Assembly: GCA_016278485.1 (NCBI GenBank)
Contig: JADQBT010000002.1
Span: 322,570 to 386,569, forward strand
Source: Halanaerobiales bacterium
GTDB taxonomy: Bacteria > Bacillota > Halanaerobiia > Halanaerobiales > Halanaerobiaceae
Reading direction: 5' to 3'
DNA length: 64,000 nt
Shown: positions 37,120-46,475 of the stretch, in pieces
Layout of the letters: the number at the start of each line of letters is the position of its first letter
Position numbering within the stretch: the stretch's first letter is position 1
Position numbers and translations under genes: made by a program
Notes under the pieces: model-generated
Seen by the model: only the letters and a program-made list of their open reading frames with translations
What the model was told of the DNA's origin: nothing
Database searches by the model: none

Positions 37120-38530
37120 TTTTCTTTCCTTCTGAAATTAGATAGTCTTTAATGTTAGCTGCTGCATCTTTGCCAGCACCCATTGCTTTAATGACAGTTG
37201 CCGCACCAGTTACAACATCGCCACCAGCATATACACCTTCGCGACTAGTCTGCAAATTATCATCAACCGTAATCCCACCCCAGAATTCAGTTTTTAAGTT
37301 TTTAGTATTTCTGGTTAACAATGGGTTCGGACTCTGACCAATCGCAATAATTACTGTTCCAAGTTCTAACTCCCATTTGGAACCTTCAATTGGTACTGGT
37401 CTTCTTCTACCTGAATCATCTTTTTCGCCTAATTCCATTTCTTGCACTTCCATACTTGCCACTCTACCATCTTTTCCATGAATGGCTATTGGATTATTGA
37501 GTAATTTAAAAATAATACCTTCTTCTTTGGCATGCTCAATCTCTTCATCACGGGCCGGCATCTGTTCTTCTGCGCGCCGGTAAACAATATATACTTCTTC
37601 TGCTCCTAATCTCTTCGCAGTTCTTGCTGCATCCATAGCTACATTACCTGCACCTACCACAGCAACTTTATCAGAAATAATGACAGGAGTTTTGTACTCA
37701 GGATACTTATAAGCTTTCATTAAGTTAACTCTAGTCAAAAACTCATTAGCCGAATAAACTCCATTCAAATTTTCTCCTGGAATATTTAAGAATCTAGGAA
37801 GACCTGCTCCTGTACCAATAAACATTGCTTCAAAACCATCAGCGAAAAGTTCATCAACTGTGATTGTCTTTCCAACTACTGTATTTAACTTAATATCTAC
37901 ACCAAGTTCTCTTATTGCATTTACTTCCTTATCAACAATATTTTTTGGCAATCTAAATTCTGGAATTCCATATCTCAAAACTCCACCTGTTTCATGCAAG
38001 GCTTCAAAAATAGTCACATCAAAGCCATATTTCGCTAGGTCTGCTGCAGCTGTTAAACCAGCAGGACCTGCACCCACAACTGCTACTTTTCTACCCTTAG
38101 CTTCAGGATAAGTCGTAACCATATCTTTATCCTCTACTGGTTCACATTCTCTTTCTAAATTATAATCAGCCACATAACGTTCTAATCGGCCAATTGCAAC
38201 CGGTTCATTTTTAATACCCATCACACAAACTTCTTCACATTGTTCTTCCTGTGGACAAACCCTGCCACAGACAGCAGGTAGATTATTTTTCGATTTAATA
38301 ATTCTATCTGCCTTTTCCACATCACCTGCCAATACTGCATCTATAAACTCAGGGATGGGGACTTCAACAGGACAGCCTTTCACACAGGGCTGATGTTTAC
38401 ACTGCAGACAGCGTTCTGCTTCTACTAAAGCTTCTTCTTCACTATAACCATATGGAACCTCATTAAAGTTATGAATCCGTTCTTCTGGTTTCTGATTACG
38501 CATCGGTGTTTTGTTCGGATTTTTTGCCAC
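37112..38530 (-). CDS. nfnB: NfnAB transhydrogenase large subunit (NADPH-binding, glutamate-synthase beta-like)
   Basis: A 472-residue flavoprotein. The N-terminal domain has two cysteine clusters, CLQCKHQPCVKGCP and CGRVCPQEEQCEEVC, for [4Fe-4S] centres. FAD- and NADPH-binding folds follow (VAVVGAGPAGLTAAADLAK; VAVVGAGNVAMDAART with VYRRAEEQMPARDEEIEHA). Alone it would be called a glutamate synthase small-chain-like protein. Next to nfnA it is the large subunit of the electron-bifurcating NADH-dependent reduced ferredoxin:NADP oxidoreductase. Confidence 0.92.
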   Translation of the reverse strand: MAKNPNKTPMRNQKPEERIHNFNEVPYGYSEEEALVEAERCLQCKHQPCVKGCPVEVPIPEFIDAVLAGDVEKADRIIKSKNNLPAVCGRVCPQEEQCEEVCVMGIKNEPVAIGRLERYVADYNLERECEPVEDKDMVTTYPEAKGRKVAVVGAGPAGLTAAADLAKYGFDVTIFEALHETGGVLRYGIPEFRLPKNIVDKEVNAIRELGVDIKLNTVVGKTITVDELFADGFEAMFIGTGAGLPRFLNIPGENLNGVYSANEFLTRVNLMKAYKYPEYKTPVIISDKVAVVGAGNVAMDAARTAKRLGAEEVYIVYRRAEEQMPARDEEIEHAKEEGIIFKLLNNPIAIHGKDGRVASMEVQEMELGEKDDSGRRRPVPIEGSKWELELGTVIIAIGQSPNPLLTRNTKNLKTEFWGGITVDDNLQTSREGVYAGGDVVTGAATVIKAMGAGKDAAANIKDYLISEGKKNE

Positions 38531-38532
38531 TA

Positions 38533-39351
38533 CTAATCTACCTCCATTTCTTCTGCCATATTTTCTTCATTTTGATAAAACGTTAATCTATTCATTAATT
38601 CTTCAAAATCAACCTGATGAGCATCAAATGCAGGTCCATCCACACAAGTGAACTTTGTTTCCCCACCAATTGTAACTCGACACGCACCACACATGCCTGT
38701 CCCATCAACCATGATAGAATTCAAACTAACAATAGTTTCTATTCCTTCTGGCTCAGTCATATTAGCCACAGCTCTCATCATTGGAACTGGACCAATGGCT
38801 ACCACAAGGTCAACTTCTTCATTTTCTAATATATCTTTTAAAACATCTGTAACAAAGCCGTGATGGCCATAACTCCCATCATCAGTGCTTATATATAAGC
38901 GATCACTTTTTTTTCTTAATTCTTCTTCAAGAATAACAAGATTTTTAGTCCTTGCACCTGTAATAGTAATTACTTCAGCATCAGACTCAGCAAAACCCTT
39001 AACCTTTGGATATAATAATGCGGTACCAGAACCTCCTCCCAATAGGACAACCTTTTTGTAGCCTTCCATCTCTAAATGATGTCCTAATGGACCAACCAGA
39101 TCATGTATATGATCTCCTTTATCCAAACTACCCAGCAATTTTGTTGAATAACCTACTTCTTGAAATATAATAGCTACTTGCCCAGTTTCTTTATCATAGT
39201 CAGCAACAGTAAGTGGAATTCTTTCCCCTTTTTCATTTACTCTCAAAATTATAAAATTCCCAGGTCTCGTTTTCTCAGCAATTAACGGTGCTTTGACTGT
39301 AATTTTTTTAATAGTTGGTGCTAATTCTTCTTTTGCTAAAATTTCGTACAT
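38533..39351 (-). CDS. nfnA: NfnAB transhydrogenase small subunit (NAD-binding, ferredoxin-NADP reductase-like)
   Basis: About 272 residues: FAD domain (PGNFIILRVNEKGERIPLTVAD), NAD-binding domain (VVLLGGGSGTALLYPKVKGFAE, DLVVAIGPVPMMRAVA) and a C-terminal [2Fe-2S] loop in GTGMCGACRVTIGG with FTCVDGPAFDAHQVD. It binds NADH and hands electrons to nfnB, letting the cell balance NADH, NADPH and ferredoxin. ATG at 39351 follows GGGAGG; a longer start at 39369 has no site. The two nfn genes are 2 bases apart. Confidence 0.92.
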   Translation of the reverse strand: MYEILAKEELAPTIKKITVKAPLIAEKTRPGNFIILRVNEKGERIPLTVADYDKETGQVAIIFQEVGYSTKLLGSLDKGDHIHDLVGPLGHHLEMEGYKKVVLLGGGSGTALLYPKVKGFAESDAEVITITGARTKNLVILEEELRKKSDRLYISTDDGSYGHHGFVTDVLKDILENEEVDLVVAIGPVPMMRAVANMTEPEGIETIVSLNSIMVDGTGMCGACRVTIGGETKFTCVDGPAFDAHQVDFEELMNRLTFYQNEENMAEEMEVD

Positions 39352-39604
39352 TATAAACCTCCCTCTCACTTTCTACTATCCTCACAATATTAATTATTCG
39401 GGATATATAATAGAATATCCTTCAATAAATGATAAATTATTTTATCTAATAGAAAATTAGTATAATTCAGCTGTTTAATTGTCAAATTAAGGATATATTT
39501 AATAATAAACGAAATACTGTATTATCTGAGGATATTTGCAGTAAAATAACTTAAGATAGACAAAAAAATTAAGGATGATTATATGCAAAAAAAGCTGGCT
39601 TAAA
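39352..39604. other. AT-rich intergenic stretch without a recognised gene
   Basis: About 250 bases upstream of nfnA. It must contain the nfnA promoter on the minus strand. GGATAT occurs several times, including an imperfect palindrome (GGATATTCTATTATATATCC, on the minus strand near 39400-39420). I see no credible coding sequence or structured RNA here. Confidence 0.5.
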
Positions 39605-39922
39605 GACTGCCAAAAAGAAAAAATAGTTGGAAAACATGATGGTTTGATGTATTATACACTTAGGCAGCGTAAAGGATTTGGCATCGGTGGTGGAAAAGGT
39701 GATGGTTCAAGGTAAACCATGGAAGGAACTCCTCCAGCCAAAGAGTTTAGTTGCACTGCAAAATTTAGGTACAGAATGGTTGATCAGAAAGTTAATGTTA
39801 TTATAACTGAAAAAGACAAATGCAAGGTTAACTTTGCCCAAAAACAACGGGCGGTTACTCCTGGTCAATTTGTAGTTTTTTACCAAGAAGATAATCTTAT
39901 CCCAGAAAGGAGTAATTTTTAC
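39605..39922 (+). pseudogene. Remnant of the 3' part of mnmA (tRNA 2-thiouridylase)
   Basis: Reading from 39605, DCQKEKIVGKHDGLMYYTLRQRKGFGIGG matches the conserved MnmA segment (usual form HDGL.YYTIGQRKGLGIGG, here G changed to R). A TAA stop follows at 39713. After it, in the same frame, [22 protein letters not shown] and [18 protein letters not shown] match the MnmA C-terminal beta-barrel domain. Roughly 45 codons expected between the two parts are missing, and the catalytic N-terminal two thirds of the protein are absent. It is therefore a decayed fragment. An intact mnmA presumably exists elsewhere in the genome. Confidence 0.82.
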
Positions 39923-40480
39923 ATGATATCAGAAAAATCAGTCCAAGAACTTTGCTCAATAATTGGTGACGAAAAACATCCAGTGCCAGCTGGTGGTACA
40001 ACTATTGCTTTAAATGGTCTTTTGGGTACAGCATTATTAAAACTAGTAATTGAAGTAACAACTAAAAAAAACACTCAAAAAATAAAGTGCATTATAGATA
40101 ATTATCATATTTTAAAAAATATATTAGAAGCAGAAAATATCTTTACAAGTGCTATGGATGAGGATATTGAAGCTTTTCTGGAAAATCAGAAAGATCATTT
40201 TAAGAATAAAGATAATCTCCAAAAAATTATTGATGTACCTCTAAAAATAGGCATGACTGCAGATAAAATATTAAATTTAGCAAATTATCTGGAAGATGAT
40301 ATCAAAAAAACAGTTGCAGCAGATTATGATATTGCACGCTTTAATCTCTTAAGTAGTATCAAAGGCTCTGTCTCAATTATTGAAAGTAATTATCAATTCT
40401 TTTCACCTGAAAGTAAATATATTCAGGATGTTAAAAAGGAAGTTGCAAGTTTAAATAATACAATAAAAAAATGGTGCTGA
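39923..40480 (+). CDS. Cyclodeaminase/cyclohydrolase (FchA-like) family protein
   Basis: A 185-residue helical protein beginning [30 protein letters not shown], matching the N-terminal signature of the formiminotetrahydrofolate cyclodeaminase/methenyl-THF cyclohydrolase family (usual form PVPGGGSVAAL). AMDEDIEAF and a long helical C-terminus follow. AAGGAG precedes the ATG by about 10 bases. The same open frame extends back through the mnmA remnant to 39719, so an mnmA-fragment fusion is possible but less likely. It is slightly shorter than the roughly 205-residue family norm, quite divergent, and its stop codon lies inside the convergent tRNA-Leu gene. Confidence 0.65.
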   Translation: MISEKSVQELCSIIGDEKHPVPAGGTTIALNGLLGTALLKLVIEVTTKKNTQKIKCIIDNYHILKNILEAENIFTSAMDEDIEAFLENQKDHFKNKDNLQKIIDVPLKIGMTADKILNLANYLEDDIKKTVAADYDIARFNLLSSIKGSVSIIESNYQFFSPESKYIQDVKKEVASLNNTIKKWC

Positions 40481-40558
40481 AGGTGGGATTCGAACCCACA
40501 CGGCCTTGCGACCACTAGACCCTGAACCTAGCGCGTCTGCCAATTCCGCCACTTCAGC
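40472..40558 (-). tRNA. tRNA-Leu (anticodon CAG), CCA end encoded
   Basis: On the minus strand GCTGAAG begins the acceptor stem, with D-arm GGCGGAATTGGCAGACGC, anticodon stem/loop CTAGG-TTCAGGG-TCTAG (anticodon CAG at 40522-40524), the long variable arm of class II tRNAs (TGGTCGCAAGGCCG) and T-arm GTGGGTTCGAATCCCAC. The acceptor closes with CTTCAGC, discriminator A and an encoded CCA (40472-40474). The overlapping end of the FchA-like gene runs convergently. Confidence 0.96.
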
Positions 40559-40570
40559 ACAACATAATAT

Positions 40571-40598
40571 ATTATACCACAATCCTTGTTAGTGTCAA
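40571..40598 (-). promoter_or_regulatory. Consensus promoter of tRNA-Leu
   Basis: TTGACA (40593-40598), 16 bases and TATAAT (40571-40576) on the minus strand, both perfect hexamers, ending 13 bases before the tRNA. Confidence 0.88.
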
Positions 40599-40658
40599 GC
40601 TACTTTTGGATTTTGTATGCTTTGGATTTTGTGTTTACAATTTTTTGTTTTTTAATAT

Positions 40659-42344
40659 TTATTTGACCCGATAAACTCTTGCTTCATAAGGTCTTAAAGA
40701 AAAGTTTGTATCTTTTTTGTTAATTTGCACTTCATAGTTGGAAATAATTAGTTCCAGATGATTATAATCTATGATACCTTCTTCAAGATTATGCTCCCAG
40801 TTATAACCGAAGAAGTTTAAAATTACAAATATTTTTTCACCATTATATTTTCTAAGATAAGAAAAAACCTGCTTATCATCTTCTAATACAGGCTGATAAT
40901 TTCCATAAATCAGAGCTTTATTATCCTTCTTTTTCCTTAGTTTTATTATATCTTGATAATATTTTAACACAGAAGCTGGATCTTCTTGCTGGCTAGCTGC
41001 ATTTATCTTTTTATAATTCGGGTTAACCTTAATCCACGGTTCACCATTACTAAAACCAGCATTTTCCGAATCATCCCATTGTACTGGTGTGCGGGCATTA
41101 TCCCTACTTGCCCAGTAAATTTCTTCCATGATTTCTTTTTGTTCACGACCTTTTTCTATTTCTTTTTGATACCTGTTTAATGTCTCAATATCTCTGTAAT
41201 CATCAATACTCTCAAATTGAACATTGCACATTCCAATCTCTTCACCCTGATATATATAAGGAGTACCAGGTAAGGTCATATTAAAAGTTATCAACATTTT
41301 AGCAGATTCCCGGCGGTATTTTTCATCATCACCAAAACGAGAGACCATCCTCGGCCGGTCATGATTATTTAAATATATACTATTCCAGCCCTGTTTTTTA
41401 AAAGTTTCATACCATTTATTGATTATATCTTTCATTTTGAAAAGATCAAGCCTATCTTTTTCCCACTTATCTGAAACTACATCAACGGTATCCATTATAT
41501 CAAAGTGAAAGACCATGTTCAGTTCATTACGTGCCTCATCAACATATTTTAGACCTTCAGCCGGTGTCACTCCAGGTGTTTCTCCTACTGTCATAATATC
41601 ATATTTTGAGAGAACTATCTCATTCATCTCCTGCAAAAATTCATGTACCCGGGGACCATTTATAAAATAAGGGGCGCCATTTCCATATTTTTCTCCTTTT
41701 TCTTTTTTACCATCAGGATAACTTTGATCTTTGGAAATATAATTGATAACATCCATTCTGAAACCATCTATCCCTTTGTTTAACCACCATTTCATCATCT
41801 CATAGACAGTTTCTCTGACCGCTGGATTTTCCCAGTTCAAATCAGGTTGCTTGACTGAAAATAAATGAAGATAATACTGGTTACGCTCTTCATTATACTC
41901 CCAGACTGAACCTCCGAACATTGCTCCCCAGTTATTAGGAGGAGCTCCTTTTTTCCCATCTTTCCAGATATAATAATCCTGGTAAGGTTCTATTTTTTTT
42001 ATTGATTTTTCAAACCATTCATGTTCATCAGATGTATGATTGACTACCAGATCCATGATAATTTTAATATCTCTCTGATGGGCTTCTACCAGTAACTTTT
42101 CCATATCCTCCATAGAACCAAATTCATCCATAATATCATAATAATCACTGATATCGTAACCGTTATCATCATTTGGAGACTGATAGACAGGTGAAAGCCA
42201 GATTACATCAATACCCAGTTTTTTTAAATAATCCAGTTTATTTATAATCCCCTGAAGATCACCAATGCCGTCGCCGTTACTATCATTAAAACTTCGCGGA
42301 TATATTTGATATACTACTGCTTCTTTCCACCAATGTTCTTTCAA
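40659..42344 (-). CDS. GH13 alpha-glucosidase (oligo-1,6-glucosidase type)
   Basis: A 561-residue cytoplasmic glycoside hydrolase with no signal peptide. GH13 regions are complete: DLVVNHTSDEHEWF (region I, about residue 98), GFRMDVINYI with the nucleophile Asp (about 200), VGETPG with the acid/base Glu (about 255) and YLNNHDRPRMVSRFGDD (about 325). It hydrolyses alpha-glucosidic bonds at the non-reducing end of isomalto- or other short oligosaccharides, possibly trehalose derivatives. Last gene of the LacI-controlled uptake operon, so it processes the imported sugar. Confidence 0.9.
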   Translation of the reverse strand: MKEHWWKEAVVYQIYPRSFNDSNGDGIGDLQGIINKLDYLKKLGIDVIWLSPVYQSPNDDNGYDISDYYDIMDEFGSMEDMEKLLVEAHQRDIKIIMDLVVNHTSDEHEWFEKSIKKIEPYQDYYIWKDGKKGAPPNNWGAMFGGSVWEYNEERNQYYLHLFSVKQPDLNWENPAVRETVYEMMKWWLNKGIDGFRMDVINYISKDQSYPDGKKEKGEKYGNGAPYFINGPRVHEFLQEMNEIVLSKYDIMTVGETPGVTPAEGLKYVDEARNELNMVFHFDIMDTVDVVSDKWEKDRLDLFKMKDIINKWYETFKKQGWNSIYLNNHDRPRMVSRFGDDEKYRRESAKMLITFNMTLPGTPYIYQGEEIGMCNVQFESIDDYRDIETLNRYQKEIEKGREQKEIMEEIYWASRDNARTPVQWDDSENAGFSNGEPWIKVNPNYKKINAASQQEDPASVLKYYQDIIKLRKKKDNKALIYGNYQPVLEDDKQVFSYLRKYNGEKIFVILNFFGYNWEHNLEEGIIDYNHLELIISNYEVQINKKDTNFSLRPYEARVYRVK

Positions 42345-42365
42345 TTAGCTTACCTCCTGTTGGTA

Positions 42366-43190
42366 TTATTGCTTAATTGAGCCTCTTAACACACCACTTA
42401 TGATCCACTTCTGAGCCACAAGATAAACAAAAATCAATGGCAACATAACCATCAAATAAGAGGCAAAAGCCAGATTGTAATCTGTACTGAATTGTGACTG
42501 AAAGACAAACTGTACAAGTGGTAAAGTCATATCTTCTCGTTCACTCAAGATGACCAGTGGTAACATAAAATCATTCCAGACCCACAAGGTAGATAAAATA
42601 GCTACCGTTGCATTGATAGGTGCCATTAAAGGAAAGATAATTTTCCAGAAAAGTGTCCAGACTCCACAACCATCAATAATGGCAGCTTCTTCAAGTGAAC
42701 GTGGTATTGATTTAATATAACCTACATAAAGAAAAATATTAAATGCCAGACCATATACTACATAAAGGAAAATTAATCCCCACTGGTTATCAATTCCCAT
42801 CTTACTTGTCTGTTTTACAATCGGCAGCATAATAATCGGAAAAGGGATAAACATGGCACTAATAAAATAATAATACAGAAATTTAAAAAATTTTTTATCT
42901 AAATTTCTGGCAATGGCATAAGCGACCATCGAATTTGTCAAAAGTGTCAAACTTACAGCCCCAAACGTAATGATAAAACTATTTTTAAAACTACGCCAAT
43001 AATTTGTCATTTTAGCAGCTTTGATAAAGTTTTCAAAATGAAAACCTGTTGGTAGAGATAAAACTGATTGGCCCAATTCCTGAGGTGTTTTCAAGGCAAC
43101 TGAGATGGTAAGATATAGCGGAAATAAAATTACTATTGAACCAATGATTAAAAAAAATAATGCAAACCAGTTAACTCTATCTCTAAACAT
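42366..43190 (-). CDS. Sugar ABC transporter permease (MalG-type)
   Basis: A 274-residue protein with six hydrophobic spans and the permease EAA loop EEAAIIDGCGVWTLFWKIIFPL, which contacts the ATPase. It belongs to the carbohydrate uptake transporter family 1. It abuts the MalF-type gene. No ATPase gene lies in this operon, so a shared MsmX-type ATPase encoded elsewhere is likely. Confidence 0.92.
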   Translation of the reverse strand: MFRDRVNWFALFFLIIGSIVILFPLYLTISVALKTPQELGQSVLSLPTGFHFENFIKAAKMTNYWRSFKNSFIITFGAVSLTLLTNSMVAYAIARNLDKKFFKFLYYYFISAMFIPFPIIMLPIVKQTSKMGIDNQWGLIFLYVVYGLAFNIFLYVGYIKSIPRSLEEAAIIDGCGVWTLFWKIIFPLMAPINATVAILSTLWVWNDFMLPLVILSEREDMTLPLVQFVFQSQFSTDYNLAFASYLMVMLPLIFVYLVAQKWIISGVLRGSIKQ

Positions 43191-44056
43191 TATAATTCCA
43201 CCTCGCGTTTTTGCAGATATTTAATCTGAATAAAGGAAACTATGGTGATTACAACAAAGTATAAGACAGCATTTGCTGACTGATAGGCAAATTCTCCCCC
43301 CTGAAAACCACCGCGATAGATAAGCAAAGAGATGGACTCTGTTGCTCTACCTGGTCCTCCACCTGTTAAGCCCATAATATGGTCAAATACCATTAAGAAA
43401 TCTTTCATCGCCAGGACAATATTAATTGTAAAAAATGGTGCTATTAAAGGAAAGGTTATATGTAAAAAGTTTTGCCAGCTATTTGCTCCATCAATGCTGG
43501 AAGCTTCATAAAGATTCTGTGGTATTGTCTGGAGACCAGAAAGATAAATTAAAGTAGTAAAAGCAGACTTCTGCCAGACAGCAACTACCATCACTCCTAC
43601 CCAAGCCAGATCAGGTTGACCGAGTATATTTCTAGTTAAAACTTCAATATTAGCTGCTGTTCCGAAGTTAGTTAAAAGATGAGTAAAAATAAAATTGAAA
43701 ATAAATGCTACAATCAAAATACTTAAAACATTTGGAAGAAAATAGATTGCTCTCAGTGTTTTTCTAATCACAATTTTAGTATTTAAGGCTATAGCAAAAG
43801 CCAGACTTATGATGTTAGTAAGTATTGTTGATACAATTGCAAATTTAAATGTAAATAAATATGCATCCAGAGCTCGACCATCTTTAAATAGATTAAAATA
43901 ATTTTTTAAACCAACAAAATCGTAACTACCATAACCCCTCCAGTTGGTAAAACTATAAAAAACACCTTTTATGGCAGGGTAAGTATGAAAAATAAAAAAG
44001 AGAGCGAGTGCAGGAATAGTCATATATAAATACGTTCGAGAAAACTTTTTATTCAT
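43190..44056 (-). CDS. Sugar ABC transporter permease (MalF-type)
   Basis: A 288-residue protein with six membrane spans and the EAA loop YEASSIDGANSWQNFLHITFPLI. The N-terminal span and FHTYPAIKGVFYSFTNW are typical of MalF-like permeases of uptake family 1. It pairs with the downstream MalG-type permease and the lipoprotein-like binding protein encoded upstream; the two permease genes share one base. Confidence 0.92.
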   Translation of the reverse strand: MNKKFSRTYLYMTIPALALFFIFHTYPAIKGVFYSFTNWRGYGSYDFVGLKNYFNLFKDGRALDAYLFTFKFAIVSTILTNIISLAFAIALNTKIVIRKTLRAIYFLPNVLSILIVAFIFNFIFTHLLTNFGTAANIEVLTRNILGQPDLAWVGVMVVAVWQKSAFTTLIYLSGLQTIPQNLYEASSIDGANSWQNFLHITFPLIAPFFTINIVLAMKDFLMVFDHIMGLTGGGPGRATESISLLIYRGGFQGGEFAYQSANAVLYFVVITIVSFIQIKYLQKREVEL

Positions 44057-44086
44057 CTACTATAACCTCCTGATAATAAGGAATAA

Positions 44087-44123
44087 ACAGACAGACCTGC
44101 AAATTAGCTACAAACCTGTCTGT
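44087..44123 (-). promoter_or_regulatory. Intercistronic hairpin between binding protein and permease genes
   Basis: ACAGACAG (44087-44094) and CTGTCTGT (44116-44123) form an 8-base-pair stem with a 21-base loop just after the binding protein stop. Only TTTATT follows on the minus strand. Such stems commonly protect or attenuate the transcript, so that binding protein is made in excess over permeases. Confidence 0.5.
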
Positions 44124-44135
44124 CTTAAATCTGTG

Positions 44136-45356
44136 TTAACGAGAAGAAACTTTATTCCATTCATTGTCTAGAGTATTTAGGAATGCATCTATATCTTTTT
44201 TAATTAAGAATTCCTGGACAAGATTTGGTACCTGCATACCTGCTGGATAGTAGTGGTCGGGGAAGCTTGTAATTCTGCCAGTTTCGAAATATTTCCTAAT
44301 ACCGACTAATTTAGAATCTTCCTGATATACACCTTTGACAGCTGAATATAATTTTTCCTGATCAATATAATATTTAGCATTTTCTTCTTTAAGTAAAAAT
44401 TTAATGAATTTCAGGGCGGCATCTTTATTCTTTGTACTCTCAGATACAGCAAGTACACTATCTACACCTGAAACAAGCAAATTCTTAGATGGTTCATTAT
44501 GCACAGGTAGATTAAATACGCCCAAGTTCAAATCAGGATTAATCTCTTTGATAGGACCGATTGCCCAGATTCCCTGAATCAACATAAAAGATTCACCTTT
44601 AGCAAAAGATCTGTTACCATCATTATAGCCAACACCGAAGTTGTCAACATGGCCGTACTCAAGTATTTTAAGCATCTTTTCTGCTACTTCCCGGTATTGA
44701 GCGGCAAATGTAGTTTCACCATCTTTTTTCTTTTCAATGAAGTTTTCACCCTGTAAATTTGCAGCTAAAGTATTAAAGGGCACCATTGCAGTCCAAGCAT
44801 CTTTAAAAGTCAAATAAATTGGAGTACCACCATTAGCTTTAATCTGATCACAATTTTCTATAAATTCGTCCCAAGTTTCTGGAATCTCTAAACCAAGTTC
44901 AGCAAATTTATCTTTATTATAAAGAACTGTATTTGCATTTGCTGAGAAAGGCACACCATAGATGCCATCCATATTTCCTTCTAAATCATTTATCATTTTT
45001 CGATAGGCATCCTGAATATTATCTATAAACGCCTTGGAACTTAAGTCTGTTAATACTCCTGCTCTGGCCAGTTCACCATAAGTATAATTACCACCGATTG
45101 CCATGATATCAGGAATATCATTTTTAACCAATCTTGTCTTAAGTACAGTTTCAGCTTCAGGAACATAATTTTGCACGATGTCAATATCAGGATTCTCTGC
45201 CTCAAACTTCTCAATTAAAGCATCATAGGTCTCCACAGCCTCTTGCTTGTTCTGGAACAATTCTAATTCAACCTGCGCACTGACCAGACCAGTTGCTCCC
45301 ATTAATAATAACGCACACAATGAAATTGAAAGAATAAAACTAAGTTTCTTTTTCAT
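44136..45356 (-). CDS. Extracellular sugar-binding protein of ABC transporter (family 1)
   Basis: About 406 residues. The start at 45356 (GGAGGAG upstream) gives a signal peptide, KKKLSFILSISLCALLLMGATGLVSAQ; an open frame extends further upstream but crosses the end of the regulator gene. No lipobox cysteine is evident after the hydrophobic stretch. The mature part resembles maltose/oligosaccharide-binding proteins (AVETYDALIEKFEAENPDI, GDRSFAKG-like NRSFAKGESFMLIQGIWA). The exact ligand is unknown; the GH13 enzyme downstream suggests alpha-glucosides. Confidence 0.9.
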   Translation of the reverse strand: MKKKLSFILSISLCALLLMGATGLVSAQVELELFQNKQEAVETYDALIEKFEAENPDIDIVQNYVPEAETVLKTRLVKNDIPDIMAIGGNYTYGELARAGVLTDLSSKAFIDNIQDAYRKMINDLEGNMDGIYGVPFSANANTVLYNKDKFAELGLEIPETWDEFIENCDQIKANGGTPIYLTFKDAWTAMVPFNTLAANLQGENFIEKKKDGETTFAAQYREVAEKMLKILEYGHVDNFGVGYNDGNRSFAKGESFMLIQGIWAIGPIKEINPDLNLGVFNLPVHNEPSKNLLVSGVDSVLAVSESTKNKDAALKFIKFLLKEENAKYYIDQEKLYSAVKGVYQEDSKLVGIRKYFETGRITSFPDHYYPAGMQVPNLVQEFLIKKDIDAFLNTLDNEWNKVSSR

Positions 45357-45426
45357 AAAATTTCTCCTCCTTAAAATTTTTAAATAATTTAAGAAACAAA
45401 AGAATATATTTTTTTCCCCCCCTTCC

Positions 45427-46422
45427 TTAACTAAGCCTTTTAATTGATTCTCTTTCAATAATTGAATATGGAATATCTCTACTCACAACTTTCTGACCAT
45501 TTATGTTATCAATAAGCATATTCAATCCATCAAAACCCATCTTATAAAATGGTTGATTTAAAACTGTCAAAGGTGGTGTAGACATTTCACTAAGTTTTGT
45601 GCCGTCATAAGAAATAATTGAAAGTTCTGCTGGTATTTTTAATCCATGATTATATGCTATATTTAAAGCCCCAACTGCCATTTCATCACTTGCTGCAAAT
45701 ACTGAAGTAAAATCAAGTTTCTTTTCTAAAGCACGTTTCATATTAACTTTACCGCTCTCATAATCAAAATCACCATAAATAATAAGTTCCGGCTTAACCT
45801 TAAATCCATGGTCTTTGAGAGCCTGTTGATACCCAAAAACTCTAGGTAGTCCTGCTATAGGATCACTTTTAGTACCTGATAAAAACAGAATCTTTTCATG
45901 ACCTTTTTCGATTAAATATTTTGTGGCATCATAACTTGCAGCATAGTCGTTTACTTTGATATGTTTGAAATTTTCATTAGCAGTAGAAATTAACAAGATC
46001 GGTATCTTCATTTTTTTTAAAAATATAACTTCTTCTTCAGATAACTGCTGACTGACTATAATAAGTCCTTCAATTTGTCTTTGTCTGAGAACTTGCAAAT
46101 ATTTGGTTGTTCTTTTACCATCATTATCTGTATTACAGATTATCACACTGTGTTCTTTTTTATGCGCTGCATCTTCAAGCCCATTTAAGATTGTTGAAGC
46201 AACCATACTAGATAACTTAGGGATTAAAACTCCTATGGTCTGAGTTCTTTTCCCGGCCAGTCCTTGAGCAAGAGCATTTGGTTGATAACCCATTTCTTTC
46301 ATTATTTTTAAAACTTTTAAACGAGTATCTTCTGAATAACCTTCTTTTTGATTTAAAACTCTAGAAACTGTTGCTACAGAAACCCCTGCTTTTTCAGCTA
46401 CACTATTTATTGTTATTTTCAT
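45427..46422 (-). CDS. LacI-family transcriptional regulator
   Basis: A 331-residue repressor: N-terminal helix-turn-helix INSVAEKAGVSVATVSRVLNQKEGYSEDTR with hinge MKEMGYQPNALAQGLAGKRTQTIGVLIP, and a periplasmic-binding-protein-like sugar-sensing domain. It is the first gene of the uptake operon. Two strong LacI-type dyads lie between its promoter and its start, so it very likely represses itself and the transporter/GH13 genes until the sugar is present. Confidence 0.93.
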   Translation of the reverse strand: MKITINSVAEKAGVSVATVSRVLNQKEGYSEDTRLKVLKIMKEMGYQPNALAQGLAGKRTQTIGVLIPKLSSMVASTILNGLEDAAHKKEHSVIICNTDNDGKRTTKYLQVLRQRQIEGLIIVSQQLSEEEVIFLKKMKIPILLISTANENFKHIKVNDYAASYDATKYLIEKGHEKILFLSGTKSDPIAGLPRVFGYQQALKDHGFKVKPELIIYGDFDYESGKVNMKRALEKKLDFTSVFAASDEMAVGALNIAYNHGLKIPAELSIISYDGTKLSEMSTPPLTVLNQPFYKMGFDGLNMLIDNINGQKVVSRDIPYSIIERESIKRLS

Positions 46423-46442
46423 TAAAATCTACTCCTGTTCAA

Positions 46443-46463
46443 CTTACGTAAGCGTTTACTTAA
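46443..46463 (-). promoter_or_regulatory. LacI-type operator 1
   Basis: Contains GTAAGCGTTTAC, a pseudo-palindrome with the central CG typical of LacI-family sites. It shares 16 identical bases (TTACGTAAGCGTTTAC) with the second copy 32 bases away and lies about 20 bases before the regulator's start codon. Confidence 0.8.
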
Positions 46464-46475
46464 ATACAAAAAAAA

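Noticed and set aside
39719..39922. Start of the FchA-like protein at the upstream ATG
   Set aside because: The added residues match the MnmA C-terminal domain, not the cyclodeaminase family, and AAGGAG precedes the ATG at 39923. A fusion is possible and is kept as a finding.
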